A stretch of DNA of 64,000 bases from CAYLLT01 sp964384465. GTDB lineage: Bacteria > Planctomycetota > Phycisphaerae > UBA1845 > PWPN01. The notes below the pieces were generated by a model, which saw only the letters and a list, made by a program, of their open reading frames with translations, was not told the DNA's origin and did no database searches. Position numbers and translations under genes: made by a program. The stretch is from contig CAYLLT010000002.1 in the NCBI GenBank assembly GCA_964384465.1, positions 60,449 to 124,448 of the forward strand, in the 5' to 3' direction. Positions 35,535 to 47,298 of this stretch are shown here, piece by piece; within the stretch, counting starts at the first letter, position 1, and each line of letters starts with the position of its first letter.

Positions 35535-36557
35535 ATGCCCGATCCGATTGTTCCGTCTTCTCGTCGTGAATTCCTGCAAAGCACAGCCGCATCCGTTGCC
35601 GGTTTGTCCATGGCACCCCGATTTCTTCAGGCCGCGACTCCGTCGCAAGAATCCCCTGGTGAAAAGAAAGCGTTGATCGCCATCACGCTCGACCTTGAGA
35701 TGGCGAGAAACTTTCCCAAGTGGGAAGATACGCATTGGGATTACGAGAAGGGAAATCTCAACGACGACGCCAAGAATTACGCGGTTGAAGCCGCCCGGCG
35801 GGTGAAGCGGCATGGCGGGCGGATACATTTTTTCGCGGTGGGGCGCGTCTTCGAGCAGGAGAACGTCGATTGGCTGAAAGAAATCGTCAAGGAAGGTCAC
35901 CCGGTCGGCAATCACACATATGACCACGTTTACGTGCTCGCCACTCGCCCGGAGGACATCCAGTATCGTTTCGCGCGTGCCCCGTGGCTGATTCACGACA
36001 AAAAACCCGCCGAGGTGATCGAAGAGAATATCCGGCTGACGAACATGGCGCTCAAAGAGCGCTTGGGGATCGCTCCGGCCGGTTTCCGCACTCCCGGCGG
36101 GTTCGCGGACGGGCTGAACGGCAGGCCGGATGTTCAGAAGATGCTGCTTGCATTGGGTTTCAATTGGATCAGTTGCCGATATCCGCCGCACGCCAACGTG
36201 GAACCGGGGCGCGAACCGGGCAAGGAGGTTTATGATGGCATCATTGGCGCTCAACCTCTCGCCCAGCCGTTCGCGTATCCCACGGGGCTGATCGACGTGC
36301 CCATGAGTCCAATCAGCGACATCAACGCTTTTCGCACCGGACGCTGGAAACTCGATTACTTTCTGAAGGCGACGCAGTTGAGCGTCGAATGGGCGATCGA
36401 ACACCGCGCGGTGTTTGATTTCCTTGCGCATCCGTCGTGCCTGGGGGTCATCGACCGCGAGTTTCGCACGATCGAGTTGATCTGCGAACTGGTGCGCAAA
36501 GCCGGCGATCGCGCCGCGCTGGTGGATCTGGGCACGATCGCCCGGCGGTCCCACTGA
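35535..36557 (+). CDS. Polysaccharide deacetylase family protein, exported
   Basis: Protein of 340 residues; GGAGGA precedes the ATG. The N-terminus SSRREFLQSTAASVAGLSMAP is a twin-arginine signal. NodB-homology features include ITLDLEMARNF (metal-binding Asp region), a divergent first motif, and the HxxxxH-like GNHTYDHVYVLA. Later APAGFRTPGGFADG and DFLAHPSCLGV fit the remaining motifs. Such enzymes remove acetyl or formyl groups from amino sugars in cell-wall or extracellular glycans. Confidence 0.82.
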   Translation: MPDPIVPSSRREFLQSTAASVAGLSMAPRFLQAATPSQESPGEKKALIAITLDLEMARNFPKWEDTHWDYEKGNLNDDAKNYAVEAARRVKRHGGRIHFFAVGRVFEQENVDWLKEIVKEGHPVGNHTYDHVYVLATRPEDIQYRFARAPWLIHDKKPAEVIEENIRLTNMALKERLGIAPAGFRTPGGFADGLNGRPDVQKMLLALGFNWISCRYPPHANVEPGREPGKEVYDGIIGAQPLAQPFAYPTGLIDVPMSPISDINAFRTGRWKLDYFLKATQLSVEWAIEHRAVFDFLAHPSCLGVIDREFRTIELICELVRKAGDRAALVDLGTIARRSH

Positions 36558-36637
36558 TTGCGAATTTCGAATTGCGGATTGAACCCACGGAGACGAGAGT
36601 TTAAATCCGCGATTCGCAATCCGCAATTCTGCTTTAG
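36557..36637. repeat. ATTGCGGATTGCGAATT-family inverted repeat
   Basis: Left half around ATTGCGAATTTCGAATTG and ATTGCGGATTGAA; right half AATCCGCGATTCGCAATCCGCAATT after an ACGGAGACGAGAG spacer. The halves can pair as a long hairpin. It lies between the convergent deacetylase and giant-protein genes and may terminate both. Confidence 0.75.
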
Positions 36638-36673
36638 AGGGCACATCCGCTGTTCAGCGTCGAACACGGCTGG

Positions 36674-39600
36674 TCATGGTGCTGGATTCAACAGCAGCAG
36701 ACCGTTCAGCGAATTCGCCGGGTTATTTCGGGCGACAATCTCGTCCGTCGAATTGACCGTACCGCTCTTATCGTAGTCGTAGATGTACCCCGCTGTCACA
36801 CATGAGAGGCTGTTGTGCGGGTGGTTGCGGGCATCGATCTCGTCCGTTGAACTGACCACCACCCGCGTAGTGCCCGGCGTCAGGCTGTCACCGATGGCCA
36901 GACCGAAATAGAAGATGTTGTCGGCCGCCAGGTCGAGCGTGCCGCCGCTGGCGTTCGATTTGACCACCACGCGCAGCCAGCTCTTATTCGGGATCGCGTT
37001 GTCGGCCCAGATGATCTTGATGCGATCGGTGCCGCTCGCGCCCCCGCCCGGCGTCAGATTGATACTCAACGGAGCCGCCGCCGCCACGTATGACCCCAGA
37101 TTGGTGCTATTGCCCACCTTGAAATCGAAATTCGAGGTAGCCAGCGGCCCTGCCGGCAGCAGAGCGCAACCCATCGGCGCCGTCGTTACGTCGATGATCA
37201 AACCGTTGATCCCGCGGCTGTAGCTGATGTAGTTGACCGTCGTCGCCGGATTGCCCGGTATCAGTGCGAACTTGGTGGGATCGATGGCGGTGTTGTCATT
37301 ACATTGCGCAACGCCTAGAAACGACCGGCATGTGCTGGTGTCCGAATCGTAGAACGAATTGTTATAGAACACGTGCCGATCCGCATCCGCAATGGTGCGC
37401 GCGCACTGGCCCTCGTACGCGCCCATATCCACCCTGCCGCCGGACACCCGCGGATTGCCGTCCAGATCGGTGGTCTCGTTCGGCGGAGTGGGGTCGCCGG
37501 CGTCGATCGCGGGGGAGCCGTCCCGGAGGCGGAAGTCACCGTCGATCCACACGTCATCCGTGGGATCGGTGGGCGTGCCGTTGGAATCCCATTGTCCGGG
37601 TTGTGCAAATCGCGGATCGCTGTCGATGTTGCCGTCGGCCCAGTCCAGTTCGGCGCCATCGCCGACAAATACCGCGGGCTGCCCGCCCTGCACGTCGCTC
37701 CAGCGCACGGTGAGCCGGGCGGGATCGTTGTCTTCTTCGGACTTCATTTCGAGGGCGATTTGTGGCCCCACCGCCGTCGACGGCGGCCCCAGGTTGGCGG
37801 TGTTGTCCCAGAGAATGGAATTCACGAGCGTGGCGATGCTGCCCTCACCGACAAACATCCCCCCGGCGATTTGGGCGCGGTTGGCGGCGAGCGTGCAGTT
37901 GATGATGGCGGTGTCGATACTGAAAGCACACATGCCACCCCCGACGCCCATTGGCCCTTCCGGGTCAACAGGAGGTTCGAGCGGTCCGGCGGTGTTGCCG
38001 GCGATCAGGCAGTCGGCGACGGTGGTGTGGTATCCGAAGATGCAGAGGCCGCCGCAGAATCCGGTTTGGCCGGTCTGATTGAGCGGTCCGGCGGAATTCG
38101 CGGTGATGCGGCATCGGGACAGCGTCGTGCCGCTGTCGCAGACGATGCCGCCGCCGTAGATGCCGGCGCGATTTCCCTGAAACGTGCAGTGCGTGATGGT
38201 TGGACCGCTGCGCCGGCAGTCGATGGCGCCGCCGCCCGCGGCGGCATATCCATTGATAATCGTGAAGCCATCGAGGACCGCGGATTCATCTTCGCCGCTG
38301 TAGAAAACAAAACCGCGATGCGGGTCGGCGGCGGTGCCCTGGCAGTCGATGATCGTGTGGTCCGGACCGTTGACGCTGCGCACCGTGATGCGTCGGCCGC
38401 GGAACATCAGGTCGCGGTTGCCGGGGCCGGTGTACGTTCCGTCATCGACCAGGACCGTGTCGCCGGGGACAAAGGCGGCGTCGATCGCCTGCTGAATCGT
38501 GGGATAATCCTGCGGCACGCGGAGCGTCCTGGTGATGTAGAACTCGATCTGGGCGGTCTGGCGTCGATTGACGGCCTGCGGGTCGGTGAGTGCGATCAGG
38601 CAGGTGTAGGTGTTGTGGGTCAGGCCGGCGACGTTCGCATAGAGCGTCACCTGATTGATCTGGCCGCTGGAAGTGCCGCTCGGCGGGTTCAACGATAGCC
38701 AGGGGCAGGTCGCCGCCAGCGTCCAATTCAGCGTGCCGCCCCCGGCGTTGCGGATCAGCAGCTTCTGTTCGAGCGGCATGATTAGGGCGAACTGTATCGG
38801 GCCGCCGGCTTCCGCGGCGGTGAATTCGACGAGCGGCGTCACCACGATGGAAGGGGCGAGCGGATTGAATTCGAATGCGCCGATGTCGGGGGCAGCCGTG
38901 CCGTCACGGTTGCCGTCCAGTGGTCGCGTGTTGCCGTCGAAATCCGTGCTGAGTGCGGAGTTCTGATGGGTGAGCGCGAACTGCTGAGGGCTGTTCTGGC
39001 CGGTATCGATGCAGGGCGAGTCGGGGGCCAGATGGTTTTCGCCGGGAAGGGCGAAGCGAGGATCGGCTCCGAAGTTGCCGACGCCGCCGAGTTCGCCGGT
39101 CCAGCCCTGAATACAACAGGATTGTATGACCGCGGTTTGGGTATCGATCTGAGCGGGTTCGTCGGTGCCGGCGGCGGAGTGGTTGTCCCAGAAGATGGAG
39201 TTGGAAATATTGGCCGGCGCGACCGGCGTCAGGTACAGGCCAGCGCCGCTTGAGCCGTGGGTAAGATTGTTACGGAAGGTGGAGTGGGCGATTGAAGCGG
39301 TCGTCGCGTAGACGGCCCCACCCTGGGTGAGTGCGAAGTTGTCGTTGAACACGCAGTTGACGATCGTGACGCTCTGCTGAGGTCCGCCCTGGATGTAGAT
39401 GCCGCCGCCGAGCAAGCTCGCTCTGTTCGCGGCAAAGAAGCAGCCGGTGACGACGGCATCGCCGGTCAGGTAGAGTCCGCCGCCGGAGGTATCGGCCCGG
39501 TTGGCGATGAATCGGCAGTGCTCCAGCGTCAGGTCGTGACTCTCGAGAACATAGACGCCGCCGCCATTGCGCGCCGAGTTGTTAGTGAAGGTGCAGTTGC

Positions 39601-42600
39601 GCAGCGTCGCGCCGCCGCCGATGCCGAACAGTCCCGCGCCGGTGCTCTGGAGGCTGTCGTCGTTTCCGCCGCTGACGGTGAAGCCGTCGAGGACGGCGGA
39701 GGCGTCCGCGTCCACCACGGTGAGCACGTGATAGCAGTTCTCCTCGTTTCCGCCGGCAGGACTATCATTGCCACTCAGATCGCCGCTGAGGATGGTGAGG
39801 TTCACGTCAATGTCGCGCTGATTCGGGTCGGGTGCGCCCAGGCCCGCATGGCCGCCCTTGATTTCAAGGCCCTTCATGAGCGCGAAGGTGGCGATGCGGG
39901 GATTGGCGTCAGCGGGCGGGGTCGGCGTGTATATGCCCGCCGCGACAAGAATGCTTCGGACGGTCCCGCATTCACGCTCTGCATCATCCAACGCACTCTG
40001 GAGAGAACGGTACGCGGTGTTCCAACTGAGGCCGTCCCCGCCCGCAGGGGCATCGTCGTCCACGTACCGCGTATCCGGCTCGCAGGCATCGCCCCGGCCG
40101 TCTTCGTCGCAGTCGGCCTGAACGGGGTTCGCGAGTTGCACACAGTTGTCGCAGGCATCGCCGACGCCGTCAGCGTCGGTATCCGTCTGATCCGGATTAA
40201 CGCTGAACGGGCAGTTGTCGCACACGTTGCCGACGCCGTCGCCGTCGGCGTCGTCAAGATACGGATTGGAAACCGCGGGGCAGTTGTCGCAGGCGTCGGG
40301 AATGCCGTCGTTATCGTCATCGATAGCATCGTCGAAATCCGGGCAACGGTCGCAGGCGTCGCCGGAATCGTCGGCGTCCGCATCGGCCTGATCCGCGTTG
40401 GACACGAAGCGGCAGTTGTCCAGATCGTCGAAGACGCCGTCGCCGTCGGTATCGGTCTGCGGCGCGGCAAAGAGTTTCAATGCGTCGTTGACAGAAGTCT
40501 GGTTATTCGCGGCGATGAGTTCGTCGGCGGCGTCAACCGCACGATCGCGATTGTGATCGTACACATTGTCAATGCCGGCCTGCTGCGGGGGATCGAGCTG
40601 ATTGTTGTGGACGGCCAGCGTGTCTGTGTCCGTGACGGTCGCGTATGTACCGGAGGCGTCCGCGAGCGGGCTGTTGCTCTCGCCGATGGCGTTGCCGAAG
40701 TAGAAGACATCGTCGCCGAGCAGGCCGGTCCGCGGCGTGGCCTTGACGGTGACTTGCAACCATTCCTTGCGAATCACGGGGTTGCCGTCCTGGCCCGGCG
40801 GCCAGATCAGCGTGACCCGATCGGAGCCGTCGAGACCCTGGCCGCGGCGCAAGCTGATCTGCGGAGCTGTCAACATGGGCGTCCACGTGCCGAGATCGTC
40901 GCCGGTGGTGCCTATGCCGCCGACTTTGAACGCGAAATCGGCTGCGACCGGCGTGCCGGGCAGATCCCGAATATCGATCATGATCCCGTTGATGCCCTTG
41001 TCGTAGCTGGAGTAATTGGCGAAGCCTGCCGTCCCGCCGGGCAGGAGCGGGAGTTTGTCGGCGGCGATCGCATTGTCGTCGCTCGCGTTGGCGGCGGGCT
41101 CGAAGCCGTCGAAAGCGGAATTGTTGTAGAAGAGCTGACGGGCCACGATGACGTCGTCGAGATCGCGGCGGGTGCGGAAGGACCACACCGGCCCGGCGGT
41201 CACATCGCAGCAGTTGGTCGAAACCACTTTCCAGAAGTAAATCGTATCGCGCGACAGCGGGCCCGGATCGCAGATCGGCTCGGTCAGGTCGCCGCATATT
41301 TTCGAGACCGGCGGATTATCCGAACCGAAGAACACGTCATAAGTGGTGTCGCAGTTGCCGGCCGAAGTCGCAGGAGTCGCGGTACCGGGCTGCGGTTCAG
41401 CCGCGCCCGCCGCGGATTTGCCGATGATGCCGGCGCGGCGCTCGTTCAGCGCCTTCAGCGGCGAGTTGAGGCGAACTTCGGCCGGAACCGCGTCGAGGAT
41501 CGCCTGGCGCTGGAGCAGGATGGCGTCCTGATCCGGGAGCGGTTCGTGCTGAGGCGCGGGCCGCGTGACGCGGTGGGTTTTGGAGGACACCGGCCCGGCG
41601 CTGAGCGGCTGCGATCCAACGCTCCACGGGCGCTGCGCGTAGTTGGAGATCCGGACGGTTGAGCCGTCCACCGGGTCGATTCGATGGAGATCATAAAACG
41701 GCCACTCCATCGTATAAATGTATCCATCGCGGGCGAAGTCGATGTCCAGGGTCTGGTACACCGGCAGCGGGCCGAAACTCTTGACAATGCCCGCGGTGGC
41801 CGGATCGATGATGACCAGATCGAACATGGCGCCGTAGAGCGTCCCATCCGGCGCGAAATCGATCCCCCAGATATTGCCGCCGGGGATCTCGCCGATCAGG
41901 TGCGTGGCCGCGGTCTGAGTATCGACGGTGTGCAGGCGTGCTCTCGTGCCGTCCACCTCCAGACCATAGAGCGTGCCAGCGGGTGCGAAAGCCAGCGTAA
42001 AAATAGGGGCCGTGGGATAACCGATGCGCTGGATGATGGAGCCGTCGGCCGGATTGATGATGACCAGCCTGAAATCGTCATCGACATCCACGCCGTAAAG
42101 CACGCCACTGGCGTCGAAATCCAGGCCGGTGCTGAACACGGAAGGCCCGATGAGCACGGTCTGCGCGGGGACGAGTTGCAGCTCGACCAGGTTATTGGCG
42201 AAGGTGTTGGCCAGCAGGCGGAACGGGCCGCCGTACCAGAGCAGGTCAGTCTTGCGCGGGATGTCCCTGGCGTTGTGGAGGGGGGCCAGCGGACCGGCCG
42301 GCGTGGGCGGCGAGCACTTCTGGATGGTGAGCGAGACGGTTGCCTTATTGGAGTCGCCGCCCTGCGGAGGCGAGCCGCCGTCGTTCGCCTTGAATGTGAA
42401 GCTGTCCAGGCCGTCCGGCTGCGCGGGGCTGTACACCACGGAGTGACCGCCGGCGGCCAGCACATACGGCACAGTCGTGATCGCGCCGGCGTTGGGATCG
42501 GTCAGCGTTCCGGCGGCGGGCAGCGATGTAATGATATAGGTCAGCGGGTCGCCGTTGATGTCCCATGCGGAGAGGGTGACCTGCTGCTGGCTGGTGGATA

Positions 42601-45600
42601 TCGCGACAACGGTGTTTTCGGCGACCGGCGGCAGCGGGCGGGCCGCCTGAATGGCGACGTGATCGACCAACCAGTCGGCGCTCGATCCTGCGGCGGCCGA
42701 ATTTCGGATGCGGAATTGAAACGCGGCGTGATACGCGCCCGGCGGCAGCGGAATGACGCTCTCCTCGAACGCCGCGTCCGGCGGGCGCAGGCCGTAGTGG
42801 CGTGCCAGTTCCACCCAGGATGCGGAAGTATTCAGATACTCGACGATCAGGTCATCGTTCTTCCAGCCGCCGGCGCGTTTGAACCAGTAGCTCAGCTCGA
42901 GCTGACTCCGGGTGGACAGATCAAGCCCGCGCGAAACAACACCGTCCCCGCCCGCCGGAGCGCCATCGAGGCGCAGCGCATAAGGCTCGCTCGGTTCGCC
43001 GGCGCCCGCATCTGTGATCGTCGGGCTGCCGATCGTGCTCACCCAGTTGGCCGGGTTAAGCGTCGTGGTGGGGAAATCATCGAAAAACAAGGCGGCGGCG
43101 GTGATGAACGTGTAGCAACTCCCGGCATTGTCGTCCGTGGTGGAATTGCCGGCTTCGTCCTCGCCGTCAACTGCATAGTAGTACGTTGCGTTTGGATACA
43201 GGCCGCCCAGCCGGATCGCGTGGTTCATCTGATCGCACGAGCCGGCAGTTGTCTTCGCGAGCGAACCGCAGGCGGCGCCAAAACGGACCTGGCCGCAGGC
43301 GGGTACATCGGTATGGAAGGTGATCAGCGCGGTCGTTCCGAGCATCGTGCCGGCGACCCCGGTAATCACCGGCGGCGTGCAGTCGATGATCGCGGTGTCC
43401 TGCATGGTGGCCGCGTGGCCGGTGCCGTCATCGGAATCTTGGTAAACAGCGGTGAGCGTATCGCCGGCGGTGATGTGCAGAGTGTCGGGCGCGTCACTGA
43501 GGGCGAGCTGCATCGTTCCAGTGAATACGGCGGAATCCGGCCCGGTCTCGGTCAGCAGCAGCGGCTTACCGCTCGCGTCGGTATCGGAGCGTACGGTGAC
43601 CGTCGTCGTCTCGATGGTTCCGGCGAGCGCATTGAGCTGGCAGTCGTTGACCGTGACCTGCGCGAGACCGGTGCACGAATAGGCGTCGGCGTCGAGCGTG
43701 ATGAAACCCGCACGCGCGCACGATTGCAGACCGGGTGTCGCGGCCAGCGAGAACACCTGCGGGCCGGAGGGAATGGCGCCGGTGATGCGAATCGTCCAGA
43801 CGCCGACTGCCGGGGCATCGACCTGCACCTGCTCGATGTTGTTGACGTGATCCGGCTGCGTGCGAACGGCCGGCGCGTCGCCGTTGGAGGGATTCAGCGT
43901 CCACGGGTAGTACACCGCGCCGCCGGGCGCGACGGCGACAATATCGAGGTCGTTCACCAGTTCGGGGTTGGTGTTGACCGCGCCCGGCACATCGTCCCAC
44001 GCCAGCGTGGCTTTCAAGTTCGGCGTGCCCGGCGGCACCTCCACGAAGAAGTTCCTTTGCTCGCCCTGCTCGATCGCGCCCTCGCGAAACCCGCCGCCGC
44101 GGAGAAAGTCGATGGTGTCCTTCACGCGGACCGACCCGTAGCCGAATTTGTAGTCGGGCCCCGGGTTGCCGAGGTCCACCGCATTGTGCGCGAGCAGGAT
44201 TTTGAGCGTCGAGTTGCGCGGCAACGGCTCGGCGGGATGCAGGTTCCTGAATTCCTGAAGGATCAGGGCGGAGAGGCCGCAGACGGTCGGGGCGGCCATC
44301 GAGGTGCCGCAGAAGGTGGTGTACTGATTGATCCCGATGGTGGAGGTCACGCCCAAGTCGCCGTTGGACTGGCACCCCGGCCCGCAGATGTCGGGCTTGA
44401 GGCGGCCGTCGTCGGTGGGGCCCCAGCTCGAGAAGTAGGTCATGCTGTCGTCATTGGAGTTGAGTGCGCCGACGGCGATGTGGTTCTTGGCGCAGGCGGG
44501 CGGCGCGGTGGTGTGATACGCACTACCACAGCGGGTGCTGCCCCGCTCGTTGCCGTTGGCCCAGATGATGCGCATCGGCGCGCCCAGGCTGCCGTTCACG
44601 ATGGCGTCGATGAGCATGTCAGTGGTGCCGTAGTCGCCCTCCATTTCGCACGGGAAGCCGTTGAAGGCGGCATTGGTGCCGATGGAGTTGCTGGCGATGT
44701 CGGCGCCGTAGATGTTGATGGCCTGGTTGTAGTCGGCTTCGATGTCGCCGGGATTGGTATAGAGGAAGGTGCCCGTGCCGTCATACTCGAACCCGTAGGA
44801 TTCGATGAGCACGCCGGGGGCCATGCCGCGGAACAGTCCGCCGCTGAGCGCTCCGTTGCCGCCGATGGTGCCCGAGACGTGCGTGGCGTGGCCGTCGTCG
44901 CCGGAGCTGTCGCGAACACTGACCCGCCCGCCGAAGTCCGGGTGGATGGCCGAAGCCGTGCCGCCATCGTACACCAGGACGCGGATGCCGCTGCCGTCGA
45001 GGCCGTAGGGCGGTGCCTGCACGATGTCCGCCTGCGTGATCGCGCGGTTGGAGTTGTTGTTGGTTTGAAGCGGGGGCAGCGGCGGCTCGATCCACTGGAC
45101 AGCATCCTCGCCGGCCAGAGCGGACAGATTCGCTTCGGGCAGCCAGACCACGGCGGCGTTGATGCTGCGCATGAAGCTGCGGATCGTGCCGCCTTGCCGT
45201 TTGACCGCTCCAGCGACGCCATTCAGATAATCAATGTCCGGGTGGAAGATCACATAGAGCGCGAGCAATTGAGGCGGCGGATGGACCGGCGCGTTGGGCA
45301 CGTTGCCGGGCTGGCCGGCCGCCGGATCAGGGAAACGCGAATACGCGGGGATATCACCTTTCAAGAGCTGCGGATGTAACTTCCAATCAGAGGCCACGTC
45401 GGCAACCGACACAACGCCGGCGGCCTGCGCCCCCGCAATCGCACCCCGTCCGCCGCTGGTCCTGGCGAAGTAAGCGCCGGCGCCGAGGTACCGCTGCAAT
45501 CGCACGCCCGAACGGTCCAGCGTCTGCCGGACATGCGGCGAGGGTAATTCCTTGAACTGGACGACGACGTGCCGATCGGCCTGGCGCGACAGAACCTTGG

Positions 45601-45787
45601 CCGGATCGGTCTCGGCGGGAACAGACAGCTTCGCGCCGGCTGCTGTTGCTTTCCAGGGGATGGGCGCCGGACCGTTCTGCGCCAGTAATGGGCCGCCATT
45701 CAGCGCGCCGCAGATGACTGCCGCCAGTATGATGCGCGCGGCGCCGGTGATGCTGTTTGTGCTGAGATGACTTCCTCCCGTCCGCAT
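36674..45787 (-). CDS. Giant secreted subtilisin-like, beta-helix and dockerin-like multidomain protein
   Basis: Protein of about 3037 residues from the ATG at 45787 (signal peptide RIILAAVICGALNGGPLLAQ). In order: an inhibitor-like propeptide; a subtilisin S8 domain with Asp in VLVYDGG (about 272), His in GHATHVSG (about 299), Asn in WANGN (about 409) and Ser in CGTSMAAP (about 494); a pre-peptidase C-terminal-like domain; concanavalin- and cadherin-like beta domains; an NHL-like propeller (about 1175-1380); a YFGNAIGE module with dockerin-like loop (about 1550-1770); thrombospondin type 3 calcium repeats (about 1780-1900); two polymorphic beta-helix regions (about 1900-2295 and 2415-2800); and a second YFGNAIGD/dockerin-like module at the C-terminus. 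All four protease residues are present, so it should be active outside the cell. Confidence 0.88.
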   Translation of the reverse strand: MRTGGSHLSTNSITGAARIILAAVICGALNGGPLLAQNGPAPIPWKATAAGAKLSVPAETDPAKVLSRQADRHVVVQFKELPSPHVRQTLDRSGVRLQRYLGAGAYFARTSGGRGAIAGAQAAGVVSVADVASDWKLHPQLLKGDIPAYSRFPDPAAGQPGNVPNAPVHPPPQLLALYVIFHPDIDYLNGVAGAVKRQGGTIRSFMRSINAAVVWLPEANLSALAGEDAVQWIEPPLPPLQTNNNSNRAITQADIVQAPPYGLDGSGIRVLVYDGGTASAIHPDFGGRVSVRDSSGDDGHATHVSGTIGGNGALSGGLFRGMAPGVLIESYGFEYDGTGTFLYTNPGDIEADYNQAINIYGADIASNSIGTNAAFNGFPCEMEGDYGTTDMLIDAIVNGSLGAPMRIIWANGNERGSTRCGSAYHTTAPPACAKNHIAVGALNSNDDSMTYFSSWGPTDDGRLKPDICGPGCQSNGDLGVTSTIGINQYTTFCGTSMAAPTVCGLSALILQEFRNLHPAEPLPRNSTLKILLAHNAVDLGNPGPDYKFGYGSVRVKDTIDFLRGGGFREGAIEQGEQRNFFVEVPPGTPNLKATLAWDDVPGAVNTNPELVNDLDIVAVAPGGAVYYPWTLNPSNGDAPAVRTQPDHVNNIEQVQVDAPAVGVWTIRITGAIPSGPQVFSLAATPGLQSCARAGFITLDADAYSCTGLAQVTVNDCQLNALAGTIETTTVTVRSDTDASGKPLLLTETGPDSAVFTGTMQLALSDAPDTLHITAGDTLTAVYQDSDDGTGHAATMQDTAIIDCTPPVITGVAGTMLGTTALITFHTDVPACGQVRFGAACGSLAKTTAGSCDQMNHAIRLGGLYPNATYYYAVDGEDEAGNSTTDDNAGSCYTFITAAALFFDDFPTTTLNPANWVSTIGSPTITDAGAGEPSEPYALRLDGAPAGGDGVVSRGLDLSTRSQLELSYWFKRAGGWKNDDLIVEYLNTSASWVELARHYGLRPPDAAFEESVIPLPPGAYHAAFQFRIRNSAAAGSSADWLVDHVAIQAARPLPPVAENTVVAISTSQQQVTLSAWDINGDPLTYIITSLPAAGTLTDPNAGAITTVPYVLAAGGHSVVYSPAQPDGLDSFTFKANDGGSPPQGGDSNKATVSLTIQKCSPPTPAGPLAPLHNARDIPRKTDLLWYGGPFRLLANTFANNLVELQLVPAQTVLIGPSVFSTGLDFDASGVLYGVDVDDDFRLVIINPADGSIIQRIGYPTAPIFTLAFAPAGTLYGLEVDGTRARLHTVDTQTAATHLIGEIPGGNIWGIDFAPDGTLYGAMFDLVIIDPATAGIVKSFGPLPVYQTLDIDFARDGYIYTMEWPFYDLHRIDPVDGSTVRISNYAQRPWSVGSQPLSAGPVSSKTHRVTRPAPQHEPLPDQDAILLQRQAILDAVPAEVRLNSPLKALNERRAGIIGKSAAGAAEPQPGTATPATSAGNCDTTYDVFFGSDNPPVSKICGDLTEPICDPGPLSRDTIYFWKVVSTNCCDVTAGPVWSFRTRRDLDDVIVARQLFYNNSAFDGFEPAANASDDNAIAADKLPLLPGGTAGFANYSSYDKGINGIMIDIRDLPGTPVAADFAFKVGGIGTTGDDLGTWTPMLTAPQISLRRGQGLDGSDRVTLIWPPGQDGNPVIRKEWLQVTVKATPRTGLLGDDVFYFGNAIGESNSPLADASGTYATVTDTDTLAVHNNQLDPPQQAGIDNVYDHNRDRAVDAADELIAANNQTSVNDALKLFAAPQTDTDGDGVFDDLDNCRFVSNADQADADADDSGDACDRCPDFDDAIDDDNDGIPDACDNCPAVSNPYLDDADGDGVGNVCDNCPFSVNPDQTDTDADGVGDACDNCVQLANPVQADCDEDGRGDACEPDTRYVDDDAPAGGDGLSWNTAYRSLQSALDDAERECGTVRSILVAAGIYTPTPPADANPRIATFALMKGLEIKGGHAGLGAPDPNQRDIDVNLTILSGDLSGNDSPAGGNEENCYHVLTVVDADASAVLDGFTVSGGNDDSLQSTGAGLFGIGGGATLRNCTFTNNSARNGGGVYVLESHDLTLEHCRFIANRADTSGGGLYLTGDAVVTGCFFAANRASLLGGGIYIQGGPQQSVTIVNCVFNDNFALTQGGAVYATTASIAHSTFRNNLTHGSSGAGLYLTPVAPANISNSIFWDNHSAAGTDEPAQIDTQTAVIQSCCIQGWTGELGGVGNFGADPRFALPGENHLAPDSPCIDTGQNSPQQFALTHQNSALSTDFDGNTRPLDGNRDGTAAPDIGAFEFNPLAPSIVVTPLVEFTAAEAGGPIQFALIMPLEQKLLIRNAGGGTLNWTLAATCPWLSLNPPSGTSSGQINQVTLYANVAGLTHNTYTCLIALTDPQAVNRRQTAQIEFYITRTLRVPQDYPTIQQAIDAAFVPGDTVLVDDGTYTGPGNRDLMFRGRRITVRSVNGPDHTIIDCQGTAADPHRGFVFYSGEDESAVLDGFTIINGYAAAGGGAIDCRRSGPTITHCTFQGNRAGIYGGGIVCDSGTTLSRCRITANSAGPLNQTGQTGFCGGLCIFGYHTTVADCLIAGNTAGPLEPPVDPEGPMGVGGGMCAFSIDTAIINCTLAANRAQIAGGMFVGEGSIATLVNSILWDNTANLGPPSTAVGPQIALEMKSEEDNDPARLTVRWSDVQGGQPAVFVGDGAELDWADGNIDSDPRFAQPGQWDSNGTPTDPTDDVWIDGDFRLRDGSPAIDAGDPTPPNETTDLDGNPRVSGGRVDMGAYEGQCARTIADADRHVFYNNSFYDSDTSTCRSFLGVAQCNDNTAIDPTKFALIPGNPATTVNYISYSRGINGLIIDVTTAPMGCALLPAGPLATSNFDFKVGNSTNLGSYVAAAAPLSINLTPGGGASGTDRIKIIWADNAIPNKSWLRVVVKSNASGGTLDLAADNIFYFGLAIGDSLTPGTTRVVVSSTDEIDARNHPHNSLSCVTAGYIYDYDKSGTVNSTDEIVARNNPANSLNGLLLLNPAP

Positions 45788-46037
45788 TCTGAAGTCGCCC
45801 CTCAGGCGGCGGATCCAACCGCCACAAAAAGCGTGTGCGATCTCACACCAGCTCCGCACGATGCAATTGGCGTAATCGATTCCCCGCTTTAGCTCCGCGC
45901 ATTACATTGTACCTTCCGGAGTAACGGAATTCAGCGGTCCGCCTCAAAATCCAGCCGGATGCGAATGATGGATAGAGCGCTTCAGGCTCCACCACAACTG
46001 AGTCGGGAACCGCCTTGGAACGAGATTCCCCGGTTAT

Positions 46038-46067
46038 TTGCACATCTGAGCCCGGTCTGCGTATAGT
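46038..46067 (+). promoter_or_regulatory. Sigma-70-like promoter of the apbE operon
   Basis: TTGCAC (46038-46043) and TATAGT (46062-46067) are 18 bases apart. Transcription would start near 46074, which excludes a translation start at 46015 and supports the ATG at 46087. Confidence 0.5.
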
Positions 46068-46086
46068 AAATAATGACGATGTGAAG

Positions 46087-47290
<1,204 letters not shown>

Positions 47291-47298
<8 letters not shown>

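Noticed and set aside
39518..45379. Two long plus-strand open frames opposite the giant protein gene
   Set aside because: The minus strand shows subtilisin, calcium-loop and beta-helix motifs; the plus-strand translations are valine/arginine-rich with no domain.
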